NCBI GenBank assembly: GCA_050014015.1
Contig: JBEKEC010000022.1
Location: 1-64,000, forward strand
DNA: 64,000 nucleotides
DNA from: PALSA-1353 sp050014015
GTDB lineage: Bacteria; Planctomycetota; Phycisphaerae; Tepidisphaerales; Tepidisphaeraceae
Reading direction: 5' to 3'
Positions 53,281 through 60,924 of the stretch are shown here, piece by piece (the first letter of the stretch is position 1; every line of letters begins with the position of its first letter). The notes beneath the pieces were generated by a model, which was given only the letters and a program-made list of their open reading frames with translations, did not search any database and was not told where the DNA came from. Made by a program: the position numbers and the translations under genes.

Positions 53281-53543
53281 TGTCTGAGCGAACCTCCGTC
53301 TGGGAACATGTCCTCGCCGACCGCCTTCATGCCGGCGTAATCCAAGCCTTTGCCGGTGATTGCGTTGTGAAACTCCTCCTGCTCATCGTCATCCAATCCC
53401 AGTTTCTTGCATAGGTCACGAAAGGCCTTAAGCTGAACATGGTTGGCTTGACTGCTCGCGAAACGCCTTCGACCACGCCGCGGCTTCCTGTCCGGATCGC
53501 CACCCATTGATTTTAGCATCCTGCGCCGAGGATGCGAATGCAA
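53277..53543 (-). CDS. Small protein resembling the tail of an Rhs-type protein
   Basis: Up to 88 residues. The C-terminal half (AFRDLCKKLGLDDDEQEEFH, then NAITGKGLDYAGMKAVGEDM) recalls the helical tail found at the end of Rhs-type polymorphic toxins. The N-terminal third (RRRMLKSMGGDPDRKPRRGR) is basic and disordered. A start at Met10 or Met13 is possible. It may be the stranded 3' end of a larger lost gene. Its stop overlaps the next gene's start by 4 bases. Confidence 0.5.
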   Translation of the reverse strand: MHSHPRRRMLKSMGGDPDRKPRRGRRRFASSQANHVQLKAFRDLCKKLGLDDDEQEEFHNAITGKGLDYAGMKAVGEDMFPDGGSLRQ

Positions 53544-53590
53544 GCGGCTGCCATCTTTTGTCGCTCAAGACTCTCATAGGATACGCAATC

Positions 53591-53654
53591 GTAACGTCGA
53601 TCATTGCGCCTAATCGCTGAATGAGATTGTAGCTGATCGACAATCACAGCCCAG
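53591..53654 (-). pseudogene. Fragment duplicated from the 3' part of a histidine kinase gene
   Basis: These 64 bases match 54218-54281, inside the kinase gene to the right, at 56 positions counted by eye. Read in frame they give ISYNLIQRLGAMIDVT against ISYNLIQRLGGMIDVT in the intact kinase (the G2-box region). Homology ends abruptly on both sides. It is a remnant of a second, related kinase or of a local duplication. Confidence 0.75.
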
Positions 53655-53666
53655 AAGCGAAAGGGC

Positions 53667-54056
53667 TTAGCGGCCGCTTTCGGGCGGCCATTTTTGCATT
53701 TGCCGTTCCACCGCGAACAGCGCCGCGATCGCCACGGCATAGCAAATCAAATTGTGCACCGAAAACGTCGTCCCGAAAACCACTCGCAGAAGCGGATTGG
53801 CATCCCACCGCGCCGGCAGAGCGGTTAATTTGAAACATTCAATTGCGATGCAATACGCCAACGCCGCAGCGGCGATCATTGCCGGCCGCAGCCGCGGCGC
53901 GAGCACGCCGATCAACAAAAAAGCGCCGGCGGCATAACACACATCCCCCACGCTCTTGTCCCAAAGATAACGCCCGACCGGATGACGACGGGAATAAAAT
54001 CCAATCCCGGCGACGATCGCCAGGAGGATGACCCGCCGGGGAAGAACGCGCAGCAT
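53667..54056 (-). CDS. DUF2809-family membrane protein
   Basis: A 129-residue protein from the ATG at 54056 with four membrane segments. The family pattern is seen in KSVGDVCYAAGAFLLIGVL, AYCIAIECFKLTALPAR and FSVHNLICYAVAI. DUF2809 proteins are small membrane proteins of unknown function. It lies between the kinase gene and the duplicated kinase fragment; whether it belongs to the kinase operon (64-base gap) is unclear. Confidence 0.85.
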   Translation of the reverse strand: MLRVLPRRVILLAIVAGIGFYSRRHPVGRYLWDKSVGDVCYAAGAFLLIGVLAPRLRPAMIAAAALAYCIAIECFKLTALPARWDANPLLRVVFGTTFSVHNLICYAVAIAALFAVERQMQKWPPESGR

Positions 54057-54120
54057 AAAATAGAGATTAACCACGGATTTCACGGATTGCACCCGTGGCG
54101 CTCCGCGCCGAATTTCCGGG

Positions 54121-55458
54121 TTACGGCCGTTCGTTCGATTCCGCCGGCGCCAGTGCCGGTTCCGCTTCCGGGACGGGAAGGTGAATGGTCAATTTCGTGC
54201 CGATGCCCAATTGGCTGGTGACGTCGATCATTCCGCCTAAGCGCTGAATGAGGTTGTAGCTGATCGATAATCCCAGGCCGGTGCCTTTGCCTACGGGTTT
54301 GGTGGTGAAGAACGGCTCGAAGACGCGATTCAAATGCTCGGGCTTGATGCCGGAGCCGTTGTCGATGACCTCGATGACGTACCATCGGTCGCTACGGCTG
54401 GTTTTCACGACGAGTGTTGGCTGGCGAACCTCGGCCAAAGCGTCCAGGGAATTGAGCAGAAGATTCACCAGCACCTGTTGAAGGGCCTGGGGACGGATCA
54501 CGACCGCACCGACGTTGGGGGCCAAATCGGCCTGGATGCCAAGGCGCTTGGCGCGGGAATCGATGCGGACCATCTCGATGGACTGGGCGACGACGTCGTT
54601 GAGGGGCAGGCGCTGCTGCTGGCCGTCGGCGGGATGGACCAGCGAACGCATCTGCTGAACGATGGCGTTGATCCGGGCGATCTGCTCGCGCAATTTGGAA
54701 ATGGCATCGGCGTTCATCCGCTCGGGCTTGTGTTGCGCAAGCTGGAGCAACCCGTCCATGTTGGCCAGGGGATTCATGACCTCGTGCGCGACGCTGGCGG
54801 CCATCTGACCGAGGGCGACGATTTTTTCCTGTCGAACCATGGCGCGTTGGCTGAGCCACAAACGCTTGGCCATGGCGCGGATGCGCTTGTTCTGGCGAGC
54901 CAGGCGTCGGCGCTGGCGGCGCAGGTCGCGGGTGATGTGGTTGGTCAGGGCGACGGTCATGAGCAGGGTAAGGGTGAAGCCGACGAGGATGAGCGATTCG
55001 GCATGAGTGCTGGGGATCTGGCCGGTCCAGGCAAGCGATCCGGCGAGCAAGCCGATCGCGGTCAGGGCGCTGCCGTAGGCCAGCATCCGCGGCAGAAGCA
55101 GGCTGGCAAAGACCATGTGAAAAACGAAGAATCCGAGGATGGGACTGCGTAGGCCGGAGGTCCAGCCCGTGAGCAGGGCCAGACAAACCAGATCGAGCAA
55201 CATTTGAGCGACCGCCAGCCGAAGCAGATGGCGTCGTTTGAGTTGCCGCTCCTCCCTCAAAGACCAGAGCAGCGCCGCGTTATAAAAAAGGACGATCATG
55301 CCCAGGAAGAGCACCTGGGTTGACATGGCATGCCAATGGAGGAAGAAGCGATCCAGAGCGCCGCTGAGGGCGACGGCGGAGCCGGCAATCCACCGCAGGC
55401 GAATGAACCAGGCCAGTTCCAATGCCAGGGCGTATTGGCGGTCGGACTGTTTGGTCAT
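54121..55458 (-). CDS. Membrane-bound sensor histidine kinase
   Basis: A 445-residue kinase with six membrane segments in residues 20-175 as the sensor region, no large periplasmic domain, then a coiled coil and HisKA domain with His225 in SVAHEVMNPL, and a HATPase domain: NLLLNSLDAL (N box), DNGSGI (G1) and GKGTGLGLSI (G2). It overlaps the HAMP sensor gene upstream by 4 bases. The probable partner regulator is the NtrC-family protein at 58137-59543, on the same strand but separated by the ahbD gene. Confidence 0.92.
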   Translation of the reverse strand: MTKQSDRQYALALELAWFIRLRWIAGSAVALSGALDRFFLHWHAMSTQVLFLGMIVLFYNAALLWSLREERQLKRRHLLRLAVAQMLLDLVCLALLTGWTSGLRSPILGFFVFHMVFASLLLPRMLAYGSALTAIGLLAGSLAWTGQIPSTHAESLILVGFTLTLLMTVALTNHITRDLRRQRRRLARQNKRIRAMAKRLWLSQRAMVRQEKIVALGQMAASVAHEVMNPLANMDGLLQLAQHKPERMNADAISKLREQIARINAIVQQMRSLVHPADGQQQRLPLNDVVAQSIEMVRIDSRAKRLGIQADLAPNVGAVVIRPQALQQVLVNLLLNSLDALAEVRQPTLVVKTSRSDRWYVIEVIDNGSGIKPEHLNRVFEPFFTTKPVGKGTGLGLSISYNLIQRLGGMIDVTSQLGIGTKLTIHLPVPEAEPALAPAESNERP

Positions 55459-56525
55459 AGATGGGACTCAGCCGCGGTTGGGACCGGTTTCGCCTCTTCC
55501 CCGGCATCGAACGCCTGGGCGGATCGATGCAGATCGAGCATTTTCACGCCGGTGGTATAGTCCGTCAAGATAATTCGCCGGGCGTGGCGCAGTTCCTCGA
55601 CAGCCTTGGTCATGCGGTCCAGACTTTGGCGAATCTGCTTGAGAGGACCTTCGAACTCGGTGCGGCACTCGGCCCGCCTGCTGACCAGCGCCAATTGGAG
55701 TTCGATGATGTTGATGACGTTGTTCAACTCATGGTTCATCGACAGGGCCACCTGACCGAGGACCTCCACCCGCCGGCGCTCCGCGGCCTCGAGCTCTTCG
55801 GCCATGTGGTTGTACGCCTGCGCCAGTTGGCCGAATTCGTCACCCGTGTTCAGTTGAACCCGAACGTCGAAGTTTTCCTTTCCCAGTTCCCTCGCGGCGG
55901 CGACCAATTTGTCCACGGGGCGAAGAATCATGGCGCCCATCCGCAGCAGGGACAGGATCGACAGGTTGATCGCCAGAATGGACACGATGGTCAGCGCGAT
56001 CAACTGGTTGCGGAAGCGGTTGTACAAATCCTGAAAATCGTCGTGGGCCTGCTCGCGGACCAACTGATTCAGGGTGGCCAAATCCCCGTCGATTTCATTG
56101 ATTGTCCCGATCAGGGATTCGGCATGCGCCGGGCTCACGTCGGCGCCAGGCATGAAAAGCGCGCCGACCTGCTGCTGCACCTGGGGGAAGCGGGTATTGA
56201 TGCGATCAAGCGTCGCGTCGAATCTCGGATGATGAACGATCGGCGACTGCTCGATGACGTGAAGAAGCTGGGCGGCGCTGGCCATGGAGGCGGCCATCGG
56301 CTGCAACTGGTTCGGGTGGCCCAGGGCCATTTCATGGAGATTGCGCCTGGCATCGCGGAGGCCCACCAGAAAATCGTTGCCCTGCTCGACCGTCGACAGG
56401 CCGCCTTCATTGATTTGGCCGACTTGCGACAGCGTACCCTGCAGCAGTACGATGCCGACGATCGACACCAATACCAAAAAGCCCACCAGCGGAATGATTA
56501 TGCCTAAAAGGCGGTGTCGAAGCAT
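55455..56525 (-). CDS. HAMP sensor protein with HisKA region but no ATPase domain
   Basis: A 356-residue protein: membrane segment 1 (residues 8-29), a periplasmic helical sensor region of about 140 residues, membrane segment 2 (175-200), a HAMP domain (MILRPVDKLVAAARELG, then TGDEFGQLAQAYNHM) and an H-box-like MNHELNNVINI with His265. The HATPase domain is absent; the protein ends about 90 residues later with a Glu/Ala-rich tail. It overlaps the complete kinase gene by 4 bases, so it may form a complex with it, giving it a periplasmic input and sharing its ATPase domain in trans (inference). Confidence 0.85.
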   Translation of the reverse strand: MLRHRLLGIIIPLVGFLVLVSIVGIVLLQGTLSQVGQINEGGLSTVEQGNDFLVGLRDARRNLHEMALGHPNQLQPMAASMASAAQLLHVIEQSPIVHHPRFDATLDRINTRFPQVQQQVGALFMPGADVSPAHAESLIGTINEIDGDLATLNQLVREQAHDDFQDLYNRFRNQLIALTIVSILAINLSILSLLRMGAMILRPVDKLVAAARELGKENFDVRVQLNTGDEFGQLAQAYNHMAEELEAAERRRVEVLGQVALSMNHELNNVINIIELQLALVSRRAECRTEFEGPLKQIRQSLDRMTKAVEELRHARRIILTDYTTGVKMLDLHRSAQAFDAGEEAKPVPTAAESHL

Positions 56526-56897
56526 AGGGGTTGACCGTTCCTGCTTCTAAGAGCAATGACGGGCAGCCAATCTCAGAACCGGTACGACTAATCAGGAGCC
56601 GTGGCGTCGGAACCCACGCTTTTCTCGATTCGTCGCACGATCGGCGGCTGTCCAACCGACAACTCTATATCTATATCAAACGCAGTTCCAGAACGGCGAA
56701 TTCGGATAAATGGCGGCGGGTTGATCCCATTTGCCGTTTTGAGAACGGCTTGGGCACGGTTTCCAAGAACTGAGAATCGGCGTCGGCGGGAGGGCGATCA
56801 TTGGCCAATCCCACTGGAAAACCGGGCAAAACCGGCGAAAGGGGCGTGGCACGAGGTTTGTGCTATATTCAGCCCGTTGGGGCATAAGGAGCGTTTG
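56526..56897. other. Divergent region between the sensor operon and ahbD
   Basis: No supportable gene in 372 bases; the frame that extends ahbD upstream through it lacks protein character. It holds the ahbD promoter candidate at 56847-56869 and must hold the promoter of the sensor genes, which I could not place with confidence. A TATA-rich run (CTATATCTATATC) lies at about 56667-56680. Confidence 0.5.
56847..56869 (+). promoter_or_regulatory. Candidate promoter of ahbD (sigma54-like or extended -10)
   Basis: TGGCACG-AGGT-TTGT equals the sigma54 consensus TGGCACG-N4-TTGC except for the last base; the invariant GC is 2 bases too far. Overlapping it is TGC-TATATT (56861-56869), a perfect extended -10 for sigma70. 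The ATG is about 30 bases downstream with AAGGAG at 56886. Either reading is possible. Confidence 0.4.
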
Positions 56898-58049
56898 ATG
56901 TCCACGTCACTTGAATGTTTCCCCGGTTCCCACAAACAGGCGGCAAGCGCCCCGGCGCCGCCGCTTCGACTGCTGTTCTGGGAAACCACGACCGGGTGCA
57001 ACTTGGCGTGCATTCACTGCCGCCGCCTGGAGGTTTCAGAGGAACTGAGCCGGCTGGACCTCTCGACGGAACAATCCATCGCGATGATTCGCTCGCTGCC
57101 TGAAACCGGACGGCCGATCCTGGTGTTTTCGGGAGGGGAGCCGCTGAAACGGCCTGACATCTTCGAATTGGCCGCGGCGGCGACGGCCGTCGGCTTGCCG
57201 ACGGCCCTGGCGACCAACGGGACGCTGGTGGATGCGGCGGTCGCCGGAAAGATCGTCGCGGCGGGGTTCCAGCGGGTGTCCATCAGCTTCGACGGGCCGG
57301 ACGCGCCAACCCATGATTTCTTCCGCGGCGCGGGCGCGTTCGAGAAATCCATCGCCGGATTCAAGGCCCTGCGCGACGCCGGAATGTCGATGCAGATCAA
57401 CACCACCATCGCCAAGCACAATTACCGCAAACTCGACCAAACCTACCGCCTGGCGCTGGAGTTGGGGGCCGACGCGCTGCACACGTTCATGCTGGTGCCG
57501 GTGGGCTGCGGCATGTCCCTGGACGCGAGTGTGATGCTGTCGGCGGAAGAATACGAGCAAACGCTGAACTGGGTGTACGATCGCAGCCTGGAGGGCAAAC
57601 TTCATTTGAAGGCGACGTGCGCGCCGCACTATTTCCGCATCATGCGGCAGCGCGCCAAGACGGATGGCCGGCCCATGCCCATGCGACACGGCGCCACGCC
57701 GGGCGCGCACCCGACCGGACATGGCGGGTCCGACATGACCGCCATGACCAAGGGGTGTCTTGCGGGGCAGGCGGTCTGCTTCGTTTCGCACACCGGCGAA
57801 GTATTCCCCTGCGGCTATCTGCCGGTCAGTTCAGGCAACGTGAAGGAAACCCCCCTGCCGGAAATCTGGCGCGACAGCGCCATCTTCGCCAACCTGAGAG
57901 GGGCATCGAATCTCGGCGGCAAGTGCGGATGCTGCGAGTTCAGCAAGGTCTGCATGGGCTGCCGAGCCCGGGCCTTTTCCCACACCGGCGATTACATGGA
58001 CGAGGAACCGAATTGTAGCTTCGTATCCGCCCGGGCGCGCGGCAACTGA
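56898..58049 (+). CDS. ahbD: Radical SAM heme synthase AhbD-like (Fe-coproporphyrin III decarboxylase)
   Basis: A 383-residue radical SAM enzyme from the ATG at 56898 (AAGGAG upstream). The cluster motif Cys34-x3-Cys38-x2-Cys41 lies in TTGCNLACIHCRR, followed by VFSGGEPLKR. The C-terminal half has a second set of Cys residues (CFVSHTGEVFPCGYLPVSSG and KCGCCEFSKVCMGCRARA), the SPASM-like auxiliary cluster of AhbD and NirJ. AhbD oxidatively decarboxylates Fe-coproporphyrin III to heme, the last step of the siroheme-dependent route. With ahbAB in the window and no nirS-type genes, AhbD is favoured over NirJ. Confidence 0.88.
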   Translation: MSTSLECFPGSHKQAASAPAPPLRLLFWETTTGCNLACIHCRRLEVSEELSRLDLSTEQSIAMIRSLPETGRPILVFSGGEPLKRPDIFELAAAATAVGLPTALATNGTLVDAAVAGKIVAAGFQRVSISFDGPDAPTHDFFRGAGAFEKSIAGFKALRDAGMSMQINTTIAKHNYRKLDQTYRLALELGADALHTFMLVPVGCGMSLDASVMLSAEEYEQTLNWVYDRSLEGKLHLKATCAPHYFRIMRQRAKTDGRPMPMRHGATPGAHPTGHGGSDMTAMTKGCLAGQAVCFVSHTGEVFPCGYLPVSSGNVKETPLPEIWRDSAIFANLRGASNLGGKCGCCEFSKVCMGCRARAFSHTGDYMDEEPNCSFVSARARGN

Positions 58050-58059
58050 CTTGCACGCA

Positions 58060-58163
58060 AACTCGAAATCCGAAACTCGAATGGCGAATCAAATTCGAAA
58101 CCCGAAATTCGAATTTCAGACTTCGAATTTGATTCGTCATTCGGATTTCGAATTTCGAGTTTC
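58060..58163. repeat. AT-rich palindrome of ATTCGAATTT-type units
   Basis: Tandem units such as CGAAATCCGAAACTCGAAT and AAATTCGAAACCCGAAATTC on the left are mirrored by CGAATTTGATTCGTCATTCG and GGATTTCGAATTTCGAGTTT on the right. It lies between the convergent ahbD and sigma54-activator genes and codes for the last nine or so residues of the latter (RNSKSE end). It may double as a terminator. Confidence 0.85.
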
Positions 58164-59543
58164 CGCGCTGGGCGTTGCTTCCTGCGCGGCTTCGCCTTCC
58201 TGCTTGTTGATCTTCAGTTCATCCAATTTGCGGTAGAGGCTGGAGACGCCAATCCCGAGGCTGCGGGCGGTTTCGGCCTTGTCGTAATTGTGGCGGTTCA
58301 GGCTGTAGAGGATGTGTTGCCGCTCGAAATGCTCCATCGCCGTTTTGAGGTCTTCGCCCACGTCGTCTGAAATCCCCTCGACGGAAAACGGAAGGTCCTC
58401 GACGGCGATGTCCCGATCGTCGGCAAAAATGACGGCCCGCTCGATCACGTTTTCCAACTCCCGAATGTTCCCCCGCCAGTGATGGCTGAGCATCGCCCGC
58501 ATGGCGCCGTTGGTGATGCCGATCATCTTTTTGTTCATTTCCCGCGTGTATTTGATGAGGAAATGGTGGACCAGCAGCGGAATGTCTTCCTTTCGCTGGC
58601 GCAGGGGCGGAAGCTGCAATTTGACCACGTTGAGGCGGAAAAGCAGGTCTTCGCGGAACTGATGCTCCTCGACCATTTTCTCCAGGTCCTGATTGGAAGC
58701 GGCGATGATGCGCACGTCAATCGGGCGCGGGTGGGTGTCGCCGACGGGCACGATGACCTTTTCCTCGATCACCCGCAGCAGCGAGCTTTGCACGCCGATG
58801 GGCAGCGTCGAAATCTCGTCGAGAAACAACGTGCCGCCGTTGGCGGCCTCGAAATAGCCGATCTTGTCGCGGTTGGCGCCGGTGAACGCGCCGCGGCGAT
58901 AGCCGAATAGTTCGGACTCGATCAGGGTGTCGGTGAGGGCGCCGCAGTTGACGGGGACGAACGGCTGGCCGCGGGTGAGGCCGTTGTAATGGATCGCCCG
59001 GGCGAAAAGCTCTTTGCCGGTGCCGCTCTCGCCGACGATGACGACGTTGCTCTTGACGTCCGACAGCCGCTTGGCCATCTCGAAGAGTTTGGTGACCGAT
59101 TGCGAATTGCCGACGAGGTTGTGAAACGTGCTCTGCTCGGCCAATTGCTCGGTCATTACCCGCTGGGTGCGGGCCATGTCGCCGTATTCCAGGGCGCGCT
59201 GGACCTTCAGGAGCATGTCCTCGAACTGCACGGGCTTGAGAAGATAATCGTAAGCCCCCGATCGCATGGCCGAGACGGCTGTCTCGACGGTCCCGAACGC
59301 CGTCGCCACGATCACCGGCGTCTGGGGGGCGACCTTGCGCAGGTGACTCAGAAGCGTCAGTCCGTCCATCCCCGACATGCGCACGTCGGTGACGACGACG
59401 TCCACCGGCCGTTCCAGGACGATGGCGTAGGCTGCCTTGCCATCGGCCGCCTGGAGGACTTCGTAGCCCTCCCCGGCCATCAGCTCGGCCAGCGATTCGC
59501 GAAGAACCGTTTCGTCTTCAACAATCAGGACGCTCTTGGTCAT
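58137..59543 (-). CDS. NtrC-family sigma54-dependent response regulator
   Basis: A 468-residue activator. Receiver domain: Asp53 (in VTDVRMSGMDG) and Lys103 (in YLLKPVQF). AAA+ domain: Walker A GESGTGKE (171-178), the sigma54-contacting GAFTGA loop (218-223), Walker B GTLFLDEIS and the R-finger region. The C-terminus is a Fis-type helix-turn-helix (NYDKAETARSLGIGVSSLYR). It acts on sigma54 promoters; candidate sites lie before the cytochrome operon and ahbD. The last residues come from an intergenic repeat, so the natural end may have been earlier. Confidence 0.95.
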   Translation of the reverse strand: MTKSVLIVEDETVLRESLAELMAGEGYEVLQAADGKAAYAIVLERPVDVVVTDVRMSGMDGLTLLSHLRKVAPQTPVIVATAFGTVETAVSAMRSGAYDYLLKPVQFEDMLLKVQRALEYGDMARTQRVMTEQLAEQSTFHNLVGNSQSVTKLFEMAKRLSDVKSNVVIVGESGTGKELFARAIHYNGLTRGQPFVPVNCGALTDTLIESELFGYRRGAFTGANRDKIGYFEAANGGTLFLDEISTLPIGVQSSLLRVIEEKVIVPVGDTHPRPIDVRIIAASNQDLEKMVEEHQFREDLLFRLNVVKLQLPPLRQRKEDIPLLVHHFLIKYTREMNKKMIGITNGAMRAMLSHHWRGNIRELENVIERAVIFADDRDIAVEDLPFSVEGISDDVGEDLKTAMEHFERQHILYSLNRHNYDKAETARSLGIGVSSLYRKLDELKINKQEGEAAQEATPSAETRNSKSE

Positions 59544-59995
59544 GCCGAATGATCCTGCTAGATGCGAAGATTATAGCAGTTTGCGGCCGCCGGGAAGCCC
59601 GGCCACCGAATTCTGCTGGGCAATTCTTTCTATGGGGCGACCGCAGGGCAGTCACATTTGAGGGGATTTGGGTGTCACCTGGTCGGCCACTGCAACGCTG
59701 CTCTGATGATGGTCGGCTATTAGGTTTCCCGGCGTTACCTTGAGTTTTCGCAGTGAAATCCGCGTTCTCCCGCAGCGCGGAATCTCAGCGACGCGAGACG
59801 TGAAATCTGTGCCGGATTATTCTTCGCCAGCAGGAATTTCGTCGAGCCGTAGGCCAGTGCCAAATTGACCCGCGCCTTCGTAGGTAGTAAAGTGAAGATT
59901 GGATTGGGTTGATTCATCAGACGCGCGGGTTTGGCGTTCCGCGAAATAGATCAGCAGGGTTGTTTTCGACTTATTTCCAACGCTCGGAGCAGAGC
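59544..59995. other. Gap before the TIR-KaiC pair
   Basis: No supportable gene in 452 bases; short frames on both strands lack ribosome sites and protein character. It holds the start regions of the sigma54 activator (leftward) and the TIR gene (rightward). Base composition shifts here from GC-rich to more AT-rich. A GCCGGG-AA-GCCCGGC hairpin lies near 59588-59602. No tRNA, att duplication or inverted repeat of an IS is seen. Confidence 0.5.
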
Positions 59996-60877
59996 ATGAA
60001 AGTTGACGAGTCAGTCTCGGGGCAGGAACCGCTGCGGAGGCGACAATTCGCCACGATCGAGCGGCAAATACCCCCTACGCCAGTGCGAATTGCGTTGGTC
60101 AGCGCGCGAAAGGGTTATCTTGAAGTTTTCAAAAAACGGGCAAGAATTGAGAAAGTGCCGGATCATTGGCAGATCGAGCACGAATTTCCTACGGACTTAG
60201 AATCATCGAGCGATTTGAAGCAATTCTTAGGAAATGGGTATGACGCGATAGTCATCTGCTTAGGTGAAAGAATGTGGTTCAGCGACCAATATCGCAGTAC
60301 AGCCCGGAAGTTGGGCTATGACACGCCGATTCTTGGTTTTGCTCCGGACGATGAATTGCAGAAAGAGTTTGAAGGCTATTTCGACGGGATGATCCATAAA
60401 GAACATGACCTTGGCAGTTACTTTGGAAAGATTCACACACAGATTGCAAAGAAGCGAAAAGACATCGCGCGCCCATCATCCGGCTACGATATCTTCCTGA
60501 GTTACTCCAGTGAAGACGAAGAAATCGCGAAGGAGTTGGCTAACGCCCTGCGGACGTCGTACATCGCGTGCTTCAAGGCGGAAGGCTCCATCCCGGCTAG
60601 CGCCGACTGGCTGAAACAAATCAAAACCGCGATGCGGCATGCGCGCCTGTTTGTTTTACTCGCCACCAAAAACTCGCTGGCTAGCCACTGGGTCCGCGTT
60701 GAGTGCGGCGCGGCCTGGATCAGCGGCCTGAAATTCGTCGTGTGTGACTTGCGGGAACGATCCGATACGGAAACGGTTCTGGACGACATTATCCCGTTTC
60801 AGCAAGCGCAGACGTGCAAATTTGCTCAAGTCGTTTATTGCATCACAAGCCGGCTCCTGGATAACAATCGTTCATAG
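59996..60877 (+). CDS. TIR-domain protein with an N-terminal receiver-like domain
   Basis: A 293-residue soluble protein from the ATG at 59996, with GGAG 6 bases upstream. Residues 28-150 look like an alpha/beta domain of the receiver or flavodoxin type (PVRIALVSARKGYLEVF, YDAIVICLGERMWFS, TPILGFAPDDEL), but I do not see the phosphorylation residues. Residues 163-285 are a TIR domain: YDIFLSYSSEDEEIA, then LFVLLATKNSLASHW, with the WxxxE motif Trp232...Glu236 that carries the catalytic Glu of NAD-cleaving bacterial TIRs. It lies 47 bases upstream of the KaiC-like fusion gene on the same strand. NADase activity is expected but not shown. Confidence 0.88.
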   Translation: MKVDESVSGQEPLRRRQFATIERQIPPTPVRIALVSARKGYLEVFKKRARIEKVPDHWQIEHEFPTDLESSSDLKQFLGNGYDAIVICLGERMWFSDQYRSTARKLGYDTPILGFAPDDELQKEFEGYFDGMIHKEHDLGSYFGKIHTQIAKKRKDIARPSSGYDIFLSYSSEDEEIAKELANALRTSYIACFKAEGSIPASADWLKQIKTAMRHARLFVLLATKNSLASHWVRVECGAAWISGLKFVVCDLRERSDTETVLDDIIPFQQAQTCKFAQVVYCITSRLLDNNRS

Positions 60878-60924
60878 GCAAGTTAGGACCGGCTCGGCAC
60901 GATTCACGGGGATGGAGAGCACCA

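Noticed and set aside
56898..58049. Naming the radical SAM protein NirJ for heme d1 synthesis
   Set aside because: No nirS, nirF, nirN or nirE is in the window, whereas ahbAB and hemA are; AhbD is the simpler reading, though not proven.
59549..59917. Short frames on both strands before the TIR gene
   Set aside because: No ribosome sites, no family resemblance, and they overlap each other; treated as a control region.
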